In this document: positions 1 to 6,772 of the stretch, piece by piece
Position numbering within the stretch: the stretch's first letter is position 1
How the letters are laid out: the number at the start of each line of letters is the position of its first letter
Source of the DNA: Chloroflexota bacterium
GTDB lineage: Bacteria; Chloroflexota; Anaerolineae; Anaerolineales; Villigracilaceae
NCBI GenBank assembly: GCA_016875755.1
Contig: VGOX01000117.1
Location: forward strand, 1 to 6,887
Reading direction: 5' to 3'
Length of the DNA stretch: 6,887 bases
The notes under the pieces: generated by a model
What the model was told of the DNA's origin: nothing
Database searches by the model: none
The model's input: only the letters and a program-made list of their open reading frames with translations
Made by a program: the position numbers and the translations under genes

Positions 1-135
1 TCAGCAAGTTGGGGTCGCCTTTTTCGTTTTGCTCAATGACAAAGTCGGAGAGGCTGAATTTGTCTGCGCTGGGCTGCGCCCCTTTGATAGCAGTTTGAAT
101 GAGAGTAACCTCTTGCTTTCCTTACAGGTCGATGC
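1..135. other. Left-edge segment with ambiguous coding signal on both strands
   Basis: Two codon-register mirror readings look coding. On the + strand, a frame open from base 2 ends in TGA at 137-139 and overlaps the ATG of the cyanophycinase gene as ATGA, as in tightly packed operons. This 45-residue tail has only one Lys and one Arg and is rich in Leu, Val and Phe. On the - strand, the complementary frame running left from about base 111 has a balanced, soluble-protein composition (for example AIKGAQPSADKFSLSDF). It has no ATG, GTG or TTG start; an ATT at 100-98 sits 8 bases after an AGAGG on that strand. I cannot decide between the end of an upstream + gene and the beginning of a divergent - gene, and I recognise neither protein. 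No convincing sigma-70 promoter was found here. Confidence 0.35.
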
Positions 136-945
136 ATGACAACCCTCATACCCATGGGCGGCGCACTCGATGAAGTGAAAAAGCCAGATGTGTTGATGGA
201 ATTCATCAACCGTGCCGGCGGCAAACGTGCCCGCATTGTCATTCTGCAGCAAGCCTCCCAACGGCGTGACACGGGCAAGGAATACGTGGAAATGTTTAAA
301 ACCTTCGGCGCAAAGGAAGCCATAACTTTGGAATTCCGTTCGCGCGCCCGGGCAAATCTCAAAGAGAATATTCAAGCCATCCGCAAAGCCACGGGCATCT
401 TTTTTTCGGGTGGCACACAAATGCGCATCGCAGCCATCATCGGTGGGACACAAATGGAGTCGGAGTTGATTAAGGCGTACCAGAACGGCTGTGTGGTGGG
501 CGGGACAAGCGCAGGTGCTTCGATTCTTTCCGCCACGATGGTTGCATACGGCAAAGGGGGCGCATCTCCCCGCGAGCGAATTCTGCAAATGTCTGCCGGG
601 TTGGGCTTTACCAACAAATTTATTTTTGACCAACACTTTCGCCAGCGCGACCGGCTCGGACGGCTGATCTACGCGGTGGCATCGCACCCCGGCATTGTCG
701 GTGTTGGCATTGATGAAGATACGGCTGCGGTTATCGAAAATGATTCCAAGATCACAGTGTACGGTTCTAGCGCCGTGACAATTGTGGATGGAAAACAAAT
801 GACCGGCACCGATATTGCCGAAGTCGAAAATGGCGGTGCAGTGGCAGTTTCCAATTTAGTGGTGCATGTTCTTACAAAAGGCTCAGTGTACGACGGGAAG
901 ACGCGGCGTGCATCCATCCCGTTAAGAACGCTCTTAGTAAATTAA
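136..945 (+). CDS. cphB: Cyanophycinase, cytoplasmic (peptidase family S51)
   Basis: A 269-residue protein matching the length of classical cyanophycinases (about 270). The family hydrolyses cyanophycin to beta-Asp-Arg dipeptides using a serine nucleophile. Visible landmarks in order: N-terminal strand and glycine turn LIPMGGA (4-10), SGGTQ (91-95), the nucleophile elbow GGTSAGA with Ser125, the DQHF motif (Asp165, Gln166, His167) followed by Arg171, Arg173 and Arg176, and GIDEDTA with Glu194. By recall of Synechocystis CphB, these correspond to Ser132, His174 and Glu201 of the triad and to the Arg/Gln residues of the substrate pocket, so the enzyme should be active. There is no signal peptide: the fold begins almost at Met1, so it should be cytoplasmic. 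ATG136 is chosen because the frame upstream has a stop and no other start. The RBS is weak (AGG at 126-128). The peptide-binding lipoprotein gene follows 37 bases later with no terminator. An isoaspartyl peptidase-like function is less likely given the full set of Arg residues. Confidence 0.9.
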   Translation: MTTLIPMGGALDEVKKPDVLMEFINRAGGKRARIVILQQASQRRDTGKEYVEMFKTFGAKEAITLEFRSRARANLKENIQAIRKATGIFFSGGTQMRIAAIIGGTQMESELIKAYQNGCVVGGTSAGASILSATMVAYGKGGASPRERILQMSAGLGFTNKFIFDQHFRQRDRLGRLIYAVASHPGIVGVGIDEDTAAVIENDSKITVYGSSAVTIVDGKQMTGTDIAEVENGGAVAVSNLVVHVLTKGSVYDGKTRRASIPLRTLLVN

Positions 946-949
946 GAGC
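930..949 (+). other. Hairpin across the cyanophycinase stop codon
   Basis: Perfect 7-bp inverted repeat, GCTCTTA at 930-936 and TAAGAGC at 943-949, with a 6-base loop. The 3' arm contains the TAA stop. No T-run follows, so it is not a standard intrinsic terminator. It could protect a 3' end after processing or mildly reduce expression downstream, but it may also be chance. Confidence 0.4.
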
Positions 950-968
950 AGAAAACAAAACCCAGTAA

Positions 969-974
969 AAGGAG
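969..974 (+). promoter_or_regulatory. Strong ribosome binding site of the binding-protein gene
   Basis: AAGGAG lies 8 bases before the ATG at 983. It is the best Shine-Dalgarno match in the window, much stronger than those of the other four genes. This fits a binding protein needed in excess over its permeases, and it fixes the start codon. Confidence 0.85.
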
Positions 975-982
975 AAGAAATA

Positions 983-2710
983 ATGAAACAGTTCAAGACG
1001 TTATTGGCATTCGTGCTCGTGGCAGCCTTCGTCCTCTCTGCGTGTGGGGGTGGAGAAGCCGCCCCTCAAGCAGAGCCAGACACCCCTGCTGCAGAAACCA
1101 CTGATGCCCCCACCGAAGAGGCAGTAGACCCGAATGCCCCGGTTACAGGCGGCACGGTCATTGTTGGTACGCCTCAGGAACCCGTCACGCTTAACCCGCT
1201 GCTGGCTTCCGCAACGATCGATGATGTCATCAGCGCCTTCATCATCGAAGGTCTGGTAACGGTGGATGGCGAGGGCGAATATGCCCCTGTGCTGGCAGAA
1301 GAACTGCCGACCGTTTCTGAAGACGGGCTGGTGGTAACCTACAAACTTAAGAAGGATATCAAGTTCTCGAACGGCGACGCCTTCACCTGCGCCGATGTGC
1401 AGTTCACCTATGAAGGCATCGTCTCGGATCTGTCAGGCGCAAGCACCTCAGGATATAGTGATATTGAAAAAATCGAATGTCCCGATGATTTCACCGCTGA
1501 AGTGTACTTCCTAGATGTATACGCTCCTTACCTCCGCCTATTCTCATACATTATCCCAAAGGGCGCTGGCGATTTGGCAGCCCTGGATACCTGGGAATAC
1601 AACCGCGCCCCGATCGGAACCGGTCCCTGGATGGTTGCACAATGGGAAGCGGGTGACAACATCACCTTGGTCAAAAACCCCAACTACCGCGAACCCGGCA
1701 AGCCCTACCTGGACAGCGTGATCGTAAAAATCCTACCCTCGCGCGAAACTGGTGTGCAGTTGCTCGGCACCGGCGAAATCACCGTCTTGTGGGATCTGAC
1801 CGAAGCGGACCTGCCCACCATTGATCAACTGGATGGAGTTGCCTGGTCTGGCGCTACCTATGGGTACGGCGAAAACGAACTGCTGGTGTTCAACCTCGGA
1901 CCCACCGATGGTTCTGCCCCTGCGGATCCCTCCGTTGCCCCGCACCCATCCCTAAGCGACCTGCGCGTACGCCAAGCCATTCAGTATGGTATCGATAAGC
2001 AATTGATTGTGGATGCGTTGTTGGGCGGCAATGTCAAGGTCGGTACCACCGTCCTGCCAATTGGGTACTGGGCTTGTCCGCAGCCTGCAAGTGAATTCAA
2101 TGTTGAAAAAGCCAATGCCCTGCTCAATGAAGCAGGCTGGATCGTTGGTGCCGATGGTATTCGCGAAAAAGACGGCGTGCGCCTGAGTTTGAAGATCTCA
2201 TCCACCACCGGCAATCAACTCCGCGAACAGACTGAGCAGGTATTAGTGGAAATGATGAAGGAAATCGGCATCGAACTGGTGATCGACAACCTTCCTTCCG
2301 ATGTATTGCTGGCTGGTTGGGATTCAGATGGCATGCGCAAGAAGGGTCGTTTTGACATCCTCCTGTACACCACGGGTGGCGGCTACGATCCTGACAGCCA
2401 CCTGTTCAGTAACTATCACTCAGCCCGCATCCCGTCGGCTGACAATGAAGGCGCTGGTAACAACTTCAGCCGTTACATCAACGCAGATGTAGATGCCCTG
2501 ATCGATGATGCGGCTTTCAACGCTGACCAGGATGCCCGCCGTGAAGCATACTGCCAAGTTGCAGAACAGATCAACAAAGATGTTCCGCGCGTTTTCCTGT
2601 ACGAGCGCATGGTGATCAGCGGCTACCGCGAACAGTTGCAAAACTTCCGCGTATCACCCGGCTATGCTGACATGACCCTCGATTCTCAAAACTGGTGGCT
2701 GCAACCATAG
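983..2710 (+). CDS. ABC transporter peptide-binding lipoprotein (SBP family 5, DppA/OppA-like)
   Basis: A 575-residue extracytoplasmic solute-binding protein that would capture a peptide and deliver it to the two permeases encoded next. Residues 1-20 form a lipoprotein signal peptide ending in the lipobox LSAC, with Cys21 as the lipidated residue. A low-complexity Ala/Pro/Thr/Glu linker (about 22-55) tethers the domain to the membrane. Family 5 landmarks follow: LNPLL near 70-74, LAEELPTVSEDG with a following KFSNGD segment (104-132), the signature NRAPIGTGPW (207-216) followed by KNPNY (231-235), DLRVRQAIQYGIDK (326-339), and YDPDSHLFSNYHS (468-480). The Asp in the last motif is the likely counterpart of the Asp that holds the peptide amino group in DppA and OppA; this is assigned by position and not from a structure. 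The family also binds nickel, oligosaccharides and opines, so sequence alone does not prove specificity. The flanking cyanophycinases suggest beta-aspartyl-arginine or a related dipeptide. Start ATG983 is set by a strong RBS and the signal peptide. Confidence 0.92.
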   Translation: MKQFKTLLAFVLVAAFVLSACGGGEAAPQAEPDTPAAETTDAPTEEAVDPNAPVTGGTVIVGTPQEPVTLNPLLASATIDDVISAFIIEGLVTVDGEGEYAPVLAEELPTVSEDGLVVTYKLKKDIKFSNGDAFTCADVQFTYEGIVSDLSGASTSGYSDIEKIECPDDFTAEVYFLDVYAPYLRLFSYIIPKGAGDLAALDTWEYNRAPIGTGPWMVAQWEAGDNITLVKNPNYREPGKPYLDSVIVKILPSRETGVQLLGTGEITVLWDLTEADLPTIDQLDGVAWSGATYGYGENELLVFNLGPTDGSAPADPSVAPHPSLSDLRVRQAIQYGIDKQLIVDALLGGNVKVGTTVLPIGYWACPQPASEFNVEKANALLNEAGWIVGADGIREKDGVRLSLKISSTTGNQLREQTEQVLVEMMKEIGIELVIDNLPSDVLLAGWDSDGMRKKGRFDILLYTTGGGYDPDSHLFSNYHSARIPSADNEGAGNNFSRYINADVDALIDDAAFNADQDARREAYCQVAEQINKDVPRVFLYERMVISGYREQLQNFRVSPGYADMTLDSQNWWLQP

Positions 2711-2729
2711 TAAGCCACAGTGATTAAAA

Positions 2730-2761
2730 TAGTGGAGGAAGGGCAAACCCTTCCTCCACTA
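2730..2761 (+). promoter_or_regulatory. Perfect 14-bp intercistronic hairpin
   Basis: Bases 2730-2743 pair without mismatch with 2748-2761 around a CAAA loop; the core arms are AGTGGAGGAAGGG and CCCTTCCTCCACT. It starts 20 bases after the binding-protein stop and ends 24 bases before the permease start. There is no T-tract, so it is unlikely to be a full intrinsic terminator. Stable hairpins in this position in other binding-protein operons (the malE-malF gap is the known example) block 3' exonucleases and keep binding-protein mRNA above permease mRNA. That role is inferred here. Confidence 0.85.
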
Positions 2762-2785
2762 CTCCCAAATATGTGAAGGTTCGAG

Positions 2786-3757
2786 ATGGCAACTTACCTT
2801 TTACGCCGCTTGCTACAATCAATTCTGACATTACTGGTCATCAGCATGATCCTTTTCGGACTGATCAGTTCGGTTCCCGGCGGGATCATGTCTGCCTACC
2901 AGGAAAATCCGGACTTTACAGCGGAAGACCTGGCACGTCTCGAAGCCAAATACGGATTGAATGATCCCGTACCGGTACGCTATCTCAAATGGCTGGGAAA
3001 CACCTTGCAGGATGATTTTGGGAATTCATTTATTTCAAAGCGCCCTGCGCTCGAAGAGATCGGCGATCGCCTGCCGAACACCATGCTGCTAATGGGGGTC
3101 ATGCTGATCGTGACATTATTGATCGCGATCCCGCTTGGAATTATTTCTGCAATCAAACAATACACCTGGTTCGACCATATCACCACCACATTGGCATTTG
3201 CGGGTCAGTCATTGCCGGTGTTCTGGTTTGGATTGCTGCTTATCATCATCTTTTCCGTCACGCTTAAAGAGGCAGATGGGAAACCGTTTTTGCCCGGCTC
3301 CGGCATGTACACGTTGGGTGCGCCTTTCTCCCTGATAGACCGCATCGAACACCTGATCCTGCCCGTAACCATGCTGGCTTTCGTTTCAGCAGCCGGGTAT
3401 ATGCGTTACCTGCGTTCCTCGATGCTGGATGTCATCAATGAAGACTACGTCCGCACCGCCCGCGCCAAGGGAGCACGCGAAAGAGTGGTCATCTTCAAAC
3501 ACGCCATGCGAAACGCATTGATCCCATTGGTAACATTGATCGGGTTGGACCTGCCCTCGCTGTTCGGCGGCGCGTTGTTTACCGAAACCATCTTTGCCTG
3601 GCCCGGCATCGGGCGGTTGTACTTCGCTGCCGCGCTCAAAACAGATTACCCCGTTGTTATGGCTGTGCTCATCATTTACAGCGCATTGATCATTCTCTCC
3701 AGCCTGCTCGTGGATGTTATCTACGCCATCCTCGACCCCCGCATCCGGTTATCATAA
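2786..3757 (+). CDS. dppB: ABC transporter permease, DppB/OppB-like
   Basis: A 323-residue inner-membrane permease of the BPD_transp_1 family and normal length for DppB. It would form half of the membrane channel, as a heterodimer with the next gene product. It opens with the N-terminal pattern typical of this subfamily, YLLRRLLQSILTLLVIS (4-20). Next come a periplasmic region with LEAKYGLNDPVPVRYLKWL (52-70) and the NTMLLM segment (98-103) entering the core domain. Hydrophobic helices lie near 9-30, 99-122, 135-158, 188-206, 248-266 and 288-313. The cytoplasmic EAA loop that docks to the ATPase is at about 220-247, centred on TARAKGA (224-230) and ending in NALIP. It ends with the usual LDPRIRLS tail. 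The RBS is AAGGT at 2776-2780, 5 bases before the ATG. The next permease starts 2 bases after the stop, so the pair is probably translationally coupled. Peptide specificity comes from family and neighbours. Confidence 0.92.
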   Translation: MATYLLRRLLQSILTLLVISMILFGLISSVPGGIMSAYQENPDFTAEDLARLEAKYGLNDPVPVRYLKWLGNTLQDDFGNSFISKRPALEEIGDRLPNTMLLMGVMLIVTLLIAIPLGIISAIKQYTWFDHITTTLAFAGQSLPVFWFGLLLIIIFSVTLKEADGKPFLPGSGMYTLGAPFSLIDRIEHLILPVTMLAFVSAAGYMRYLRSSMLDVINEDYVRTARAKGARERVVIFKHAMRNALIPLVTLIGLDLPSLFGGALFTETIFAWPGIGRLYFAAALKTDYPVVMAVLIIYSALIILSSLLVDVIYAILDPRIRLS

Positions 3758-3759
3758 CC

Positions 3760-4683
3760 ATGACAACACTATCCGTTCCTGCCAAAAAAATCCGCACCGT
3801 CCGCGAACAATCGCTCTTTCTGTTCTTCTGGATGCGCTTCCGCCGCCATGTCACAGCCATGCTGGGCGGCATCATCATGCTGATCATGACGGTCGTCATT
3901 GCATTCGCACCCGTCTTCTCGCCATACGACCCCTTCGACCAAGACCTGCTCAATCGCTTACAGCCGCCATCTGCAGAACATTGGATGGGCACTGACGACC
4001 TCGGCAGAGATATGCTGACTCGTATTCTATACGGAGGGCGCATCTCCCTCAGCGTAGGGTTGCTGGCAATGGGTGTTTCAATTGTACTTGGCACATTGAT
4101 CGGTCTGACGTCAGGCTACTACGGCGGCTGGATAGACAGCATCCTCATGCGCATCACCGAAATTTTCCTCTCCATCCCCCGCCTGTTTGTCCTCATCGCC
4201 ATGGGCATGTTCCTGCGCTCGCTCAACCTGCCCAACATCCAGGCAGGCTCCTTCATGCCGATTGCCGTCGTCATCGGCGCCCTCTCATGGATGGGAACCG
4301 CTCGCCTCGTGCCCGCATCCACTCTTGAACTACGTGGACGGGAATTCGTACAAGCCTCACGCGCACTTGGCGGCTCCGATGCCCGACTACTCTTCATGCA
4401 CATCCTACCCAACATCATGAGTCCCATCATCGTCTCAGCAACGCTTGGGCTGGCAAGCGCCATCATCAGCGAAAGCGGGCTTTCCTACCTCGGCTTCGGC
4501 GTACAACTGCCCACCCCCACCTGGGGCAACATGCTCTCCAACACTCAAAACCAGATGCTTACCGCCCCCTGGACAGCCATCTTCCCCGGCATGATGATCT
4601 TCATCGTTGTTATCGCCATCAACTACCTCGGCGACGGTCTGCGCGACGCACTCGATCCGCGCCATATCGTTGGTAAAAAATAG
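3760..4683 (+). CDS. dppC: ABC transporter permease, DppC/OppC-like
   Basis: A 307-residue partner of the preceding permease and normal length for the DppC/OppC branch. The first helix is at about 32-53, followed by FSPYDPF and the branch signature HWMGTDDLGRDMLTRILYG (74-92), then RISLSVG leading into the core. Further hydrophobic segments lie near 97-117, 140-153, 165-180, 221-238 and 273-291. The EAA loop that contacts the ATPase is at about 194-222, with ASRALGGSDARL (199-210) and HILPN. The C-terminal part has the conserved SYLGFGVQLPTPTWGNML (242-259) and ends near LGDGLRDALDPR. No good RBS precedes the ATG, and the gap to the previous stop is only 2 bases, so translation probably depends on the upstream gene. 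The ATPase genes that usually follow (dppD, dppF) are absent; a terminator and a cyanophycinase-like gene come instead. Confidence 0.93.
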   Translation: MTTLSVPAKKIRTVREQSLFLFFWMRFRRHVTAMLGGIIMLIMTVVIAFAPVFSPYDPFDQDLLNRLQPPSAEHWMGTDDLGRDMLTRILYGGRISLSVGLLAMGVSIVLGTLIGLTSGYYGGWIDSILMRITEIFLSIPRLFVLIAMGMFLRSLNLPNIQAGSFMPIAVVIGALSWMGTARLVPASTLELRGREFVQASRALGGSDARLLFMHILPNIMSPIIVSATLGLASAIISESGLSYLGFGVQLPTPTWGNMLSNTQNQMLTAPWTAIFPGMMIFIVVIAINYLGDGLRDALDPRHIVGKK

Positions 4684-4689
4684 CCCACT

Positions 4690-4714
4690 GGCGGGAGTTA
4701 TCTCCCGCCTTTTC
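4690..4714 (+). terminator. Rho-independent terminator after the permease genes
   Basis: GGCGGGAG (4690-4697) pairs perfectly with CTCCCGCC (4702-4709) around a TTAT loop, and four T residues follow at 4710-4713. It lies 6 bases after the permease stop and 21 bases before the next ATG. The T-run is short, so some readthrough into the last gene is likely. Confidence 0.82.
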
Positions 4715-4734
4715 ATTATATGAAATAGAGATTT

Positions 4735-6741
4735 ATGAAAATCAAACTCAGCCTTCTCCTCCTACTCCTACTTATGACGATGACCATCCGCGCCTCCGCC
4801 CAAGCCGACGCCGGGTTGCTCATCCCCATGGGCGGCGGCTACTCCGACGTTTATGCCGGATTCTCACAAGCCGCCGTTGCCAACGCCAGAAACGGAGAAG
4901 TGAACATCCTCATCCTTGCGCCCACCTACTCCACCAATGCCATCACGATCACAGAAGCCGAACGGCAAACAAACCTCAAAGATGCCGAAGAACGCCGCTA
5001 CCAGATCGAAGAAGCCTGCAAACGTGCCGCCTCTTCCCAGACCTGCAAAGCGACTCTCGTCCCGATCTTCACCCGCGCTGATGCTGAAGATCCCGCCAAC
5101 CTTGCCCACTTCAACGATGATATTGCCGCCATCTTCATCCTCGGCGGCGACCAAACCGTTGCCATGCAAATACTTGCCAACACCCCCATCGAAGCGCGGA
5201 TCAGCGAACTTCACCAAAGTGGAACCATTCTGGCAGGCACAAGCGCAGGCGGTGGAATGCAATCTCGTGCCATGCTGGCAGGCTACAACCTCAACTACGC
5301 CGCAGAAAATTCACTCTCGTTTGGCGCAGCAGATGTCTGGAATACCCCTGATAAACGCGGACTGGACTCAAGCCTGCAATCTGCCATCTTCGACCAGCAC
5401 TTTCACCAACGCGCCCGCATGGGACGATTGCTCAACGCCATCCTTCAACCTGGAGTTCCGCATGTGGGCATTGGCGTGGATGCCTACACTGGCGCGATCG
5501 TGGAAGGTGATATCGTGCGAGACGTCTTCGGTTTGTATACCGTGACCATCCTCGATGCCGAGACCTATCACGCCGCCGACTCTGTGAGTTATGTTTTGAT
5601 TGACAAACAACGCGCGCCCCTTCTCTCGGCGCGTAACATCCTCATCAGCCTGCTCTCGCCCGGCGGATCATCCTATAACTTAAGCACACGTCAGCATTCA
5701 CTGGCAATTCCAAACGAGCGCATTGAACGGGGGTTTTCGTCACTCACGACACCAGACGGCACAGGTACACTGATCCTTGCGGGTGATATTCCCAAACCAC
5801 TTGATGAGAGTCTTATCCTTGCGCATTTCAAAGAGATTGCGGGTGAAAATGTTTTGATCATTGCCGTGGGCTATTCAAACGAACGTTCCGCCACGAATGC
5901 GCTCAAAGACTACAGCGAGGCGCTTGGCGGCGGGACACAAATCATCGCTGGCGGCGATCCATTGGTGATACCCGCCGAAACGACGGGCATCCTGCTGATC
6001 GGCAAAGACCAATCCAAAGTCCAGGTGGAGGCGTTGACCTCCCTACGCGATTTCTGGTTGGGCGGCAAACCCATCCTTGCAGTCAATGCGGCTGCACCCA
6101 TCCTCGGCTCTTTCTATTCGGCGCATGAGCCAACCCCGAATGAAAGCGAAGACGCCGAGATCGCTGTGCAAAAATCCTTTCTGCTTGAAAAAACCAACAT
6201 TCAACCCGGGCTGGGTCTGCTGGACATTACGCTTGAACCGCAAATCCTTGCAGATAACCGTTTTGGGCGTTGGTTCTCACTGGCATACAATCACCCGCAA
6301 TTGCCCTCTGTTGGTTTGAATCAGAATACAGCCATTGAGGTTACTTCGCAAGGTGCAACGGCACTCGGTGATAACAGCATTTTTGTACTCGATCTAAGCC
6401 GCGCCAAACTTGAGATTGGAAGTAACAATGGCTTTGTGATCGCAAATGGTCTGCTGGATATCTTTGCCCCCGGAGATTTGGTGCAGCCGAAACCTGCGGA
6501 TATGAAAGCCATATTCACACCGCAAGCCACGCCGCGTCTGCCTACTGCCGAAGCAATCTTTGAACCCGTAGTCAATGCCACCGCCACGATTCCCGCCATC
6601 TCTACACTGGCAATATCTACTGTAACTCCCGATGCCAAATCACCTGCTAACGAAACCACGTCATCCTTTCCAGCCTGGTCAATCATATTGATTGTGTTGG
6701 TGCTTTCGGGAATTGTTTGGTTGATTCTGCGGAAGAAATGA
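4735..6741 (+). CDS. Exported, membrane-anchored cyanophycinase-like protein with tandem S51-like domains
   Basis: A 668-residue protein, more than twice the length of a cyanophycinase. Residues 1-22 are a signal peptide (MKIK, a Leu-rich core, then RASA before the likely cut at 22/23). Domain 1 (about 27-290) shows LLIPMGGG (28-35), LGGDQ with Gln140, the nucleophile elbow AGTSAGG with Ser170, and FDQHF with Asp220, Gln221 and His222 followed by Arg226, Arg228 and Arg231. The position of the catalytic Glu is Ala250 (GIGVDAYTG). Cys95 and Cys104 could form a disulfide outside the cell. Domain 2 (about 343-580) appears to be a degenerate second copy with Ala452 in place of Ser and Gln503 in place of His. 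A Pro/Thr/Ser/Ala-rich stalk (about 582-645), one membrane helix (about 647-664) and the tail RKK follow, so the enzyme should face outward, anchored at its C-terminus. ATG4735 is chosen because it gives a complete signal peptide; the RBS (AGAG near 4727-4730) is weak. Likely role: cutting external cyanophycin or a related polymer for the importer upstream. Activity is uncertain. Confidence 0.85.
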   Translation: MKIKLSLLLLLLLMTMTIRASAQADAGLLIPMGGGYSDVYAGFSQAAVANARNGEVNILILAPTYSTNAITITEAERQTNLKDAEERRYQIEEACKRAASSQTCKATLVPIFTRADAEDPANLAHFNDDIAAIFILGGDQTVAMQILANTPIEARISELHQSGTILAGTSAGGGMQSRAMLAGYNLNYAAENSLSFGAADVWNTPDKRGLDSSLQSAIFDQHFHQRARMGRLLNAILQPGVPHVGIGVDAYTGAIVEGDIVRDVFGLYTVTILDAETYHAADSVSYVLIDKQRAPLLSARNILISLLSPGGSSYNLSTRQHSLAIPNERIERGFSSLTTPDGTGTLILAGDIPKPLDESLILAHFKEIAGENVLIIAVGYSNERSATNALKDYSEALGGGTQIIAGGDPLVIPAETTGILLIGKDQSKVQVEALTSLRDFWLGGKPILAVNAAAPILGSFYSAHEPTPNESEDAEIAVQKSFLLEKTNIQPGLGLLDITLEPQILADNRFGRWFSLAYNHPQLPSVGLNQNTAIEVTSQGATALGDNSIFVLDLSRAKLEIGSNNGFVIANGLLDIFAPGDLVQPKPADMKAIFTPQATPRLPTAEAIFEPVVNATATIPAISTLAISTVTPDAKSPANETTSSFPAWSIILIVLVLSGIVWLILRKK

Positions 6742-6772
6742 AAACGCCCTTAACTTTAAGTCCCTACCTGTC

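Noticed and set aside
84..112. Possible sigma-70 promoter (TTGATA with a TAACCT about 16 bases later) before the first gene
   Set aside because: The -10 match is only three of six bases, and the region may be coding. The support is too weak to call.
1..798. 265-residue open frame on the - strand
   Set aside because: It lies antisense to the well-supported cyanophycinase gene, is rich in Cys and His, and has no recognisable motif. It is a shadow of the + strand gene.
4916..5545. 209-residue open frame on the + strand inside the last gene
   Set aside because: Pro/Ser/Lys-rich composition typical of an out-of-frame reading. The overlapping frame carries a signal peptide and cyanophycinase motifs.
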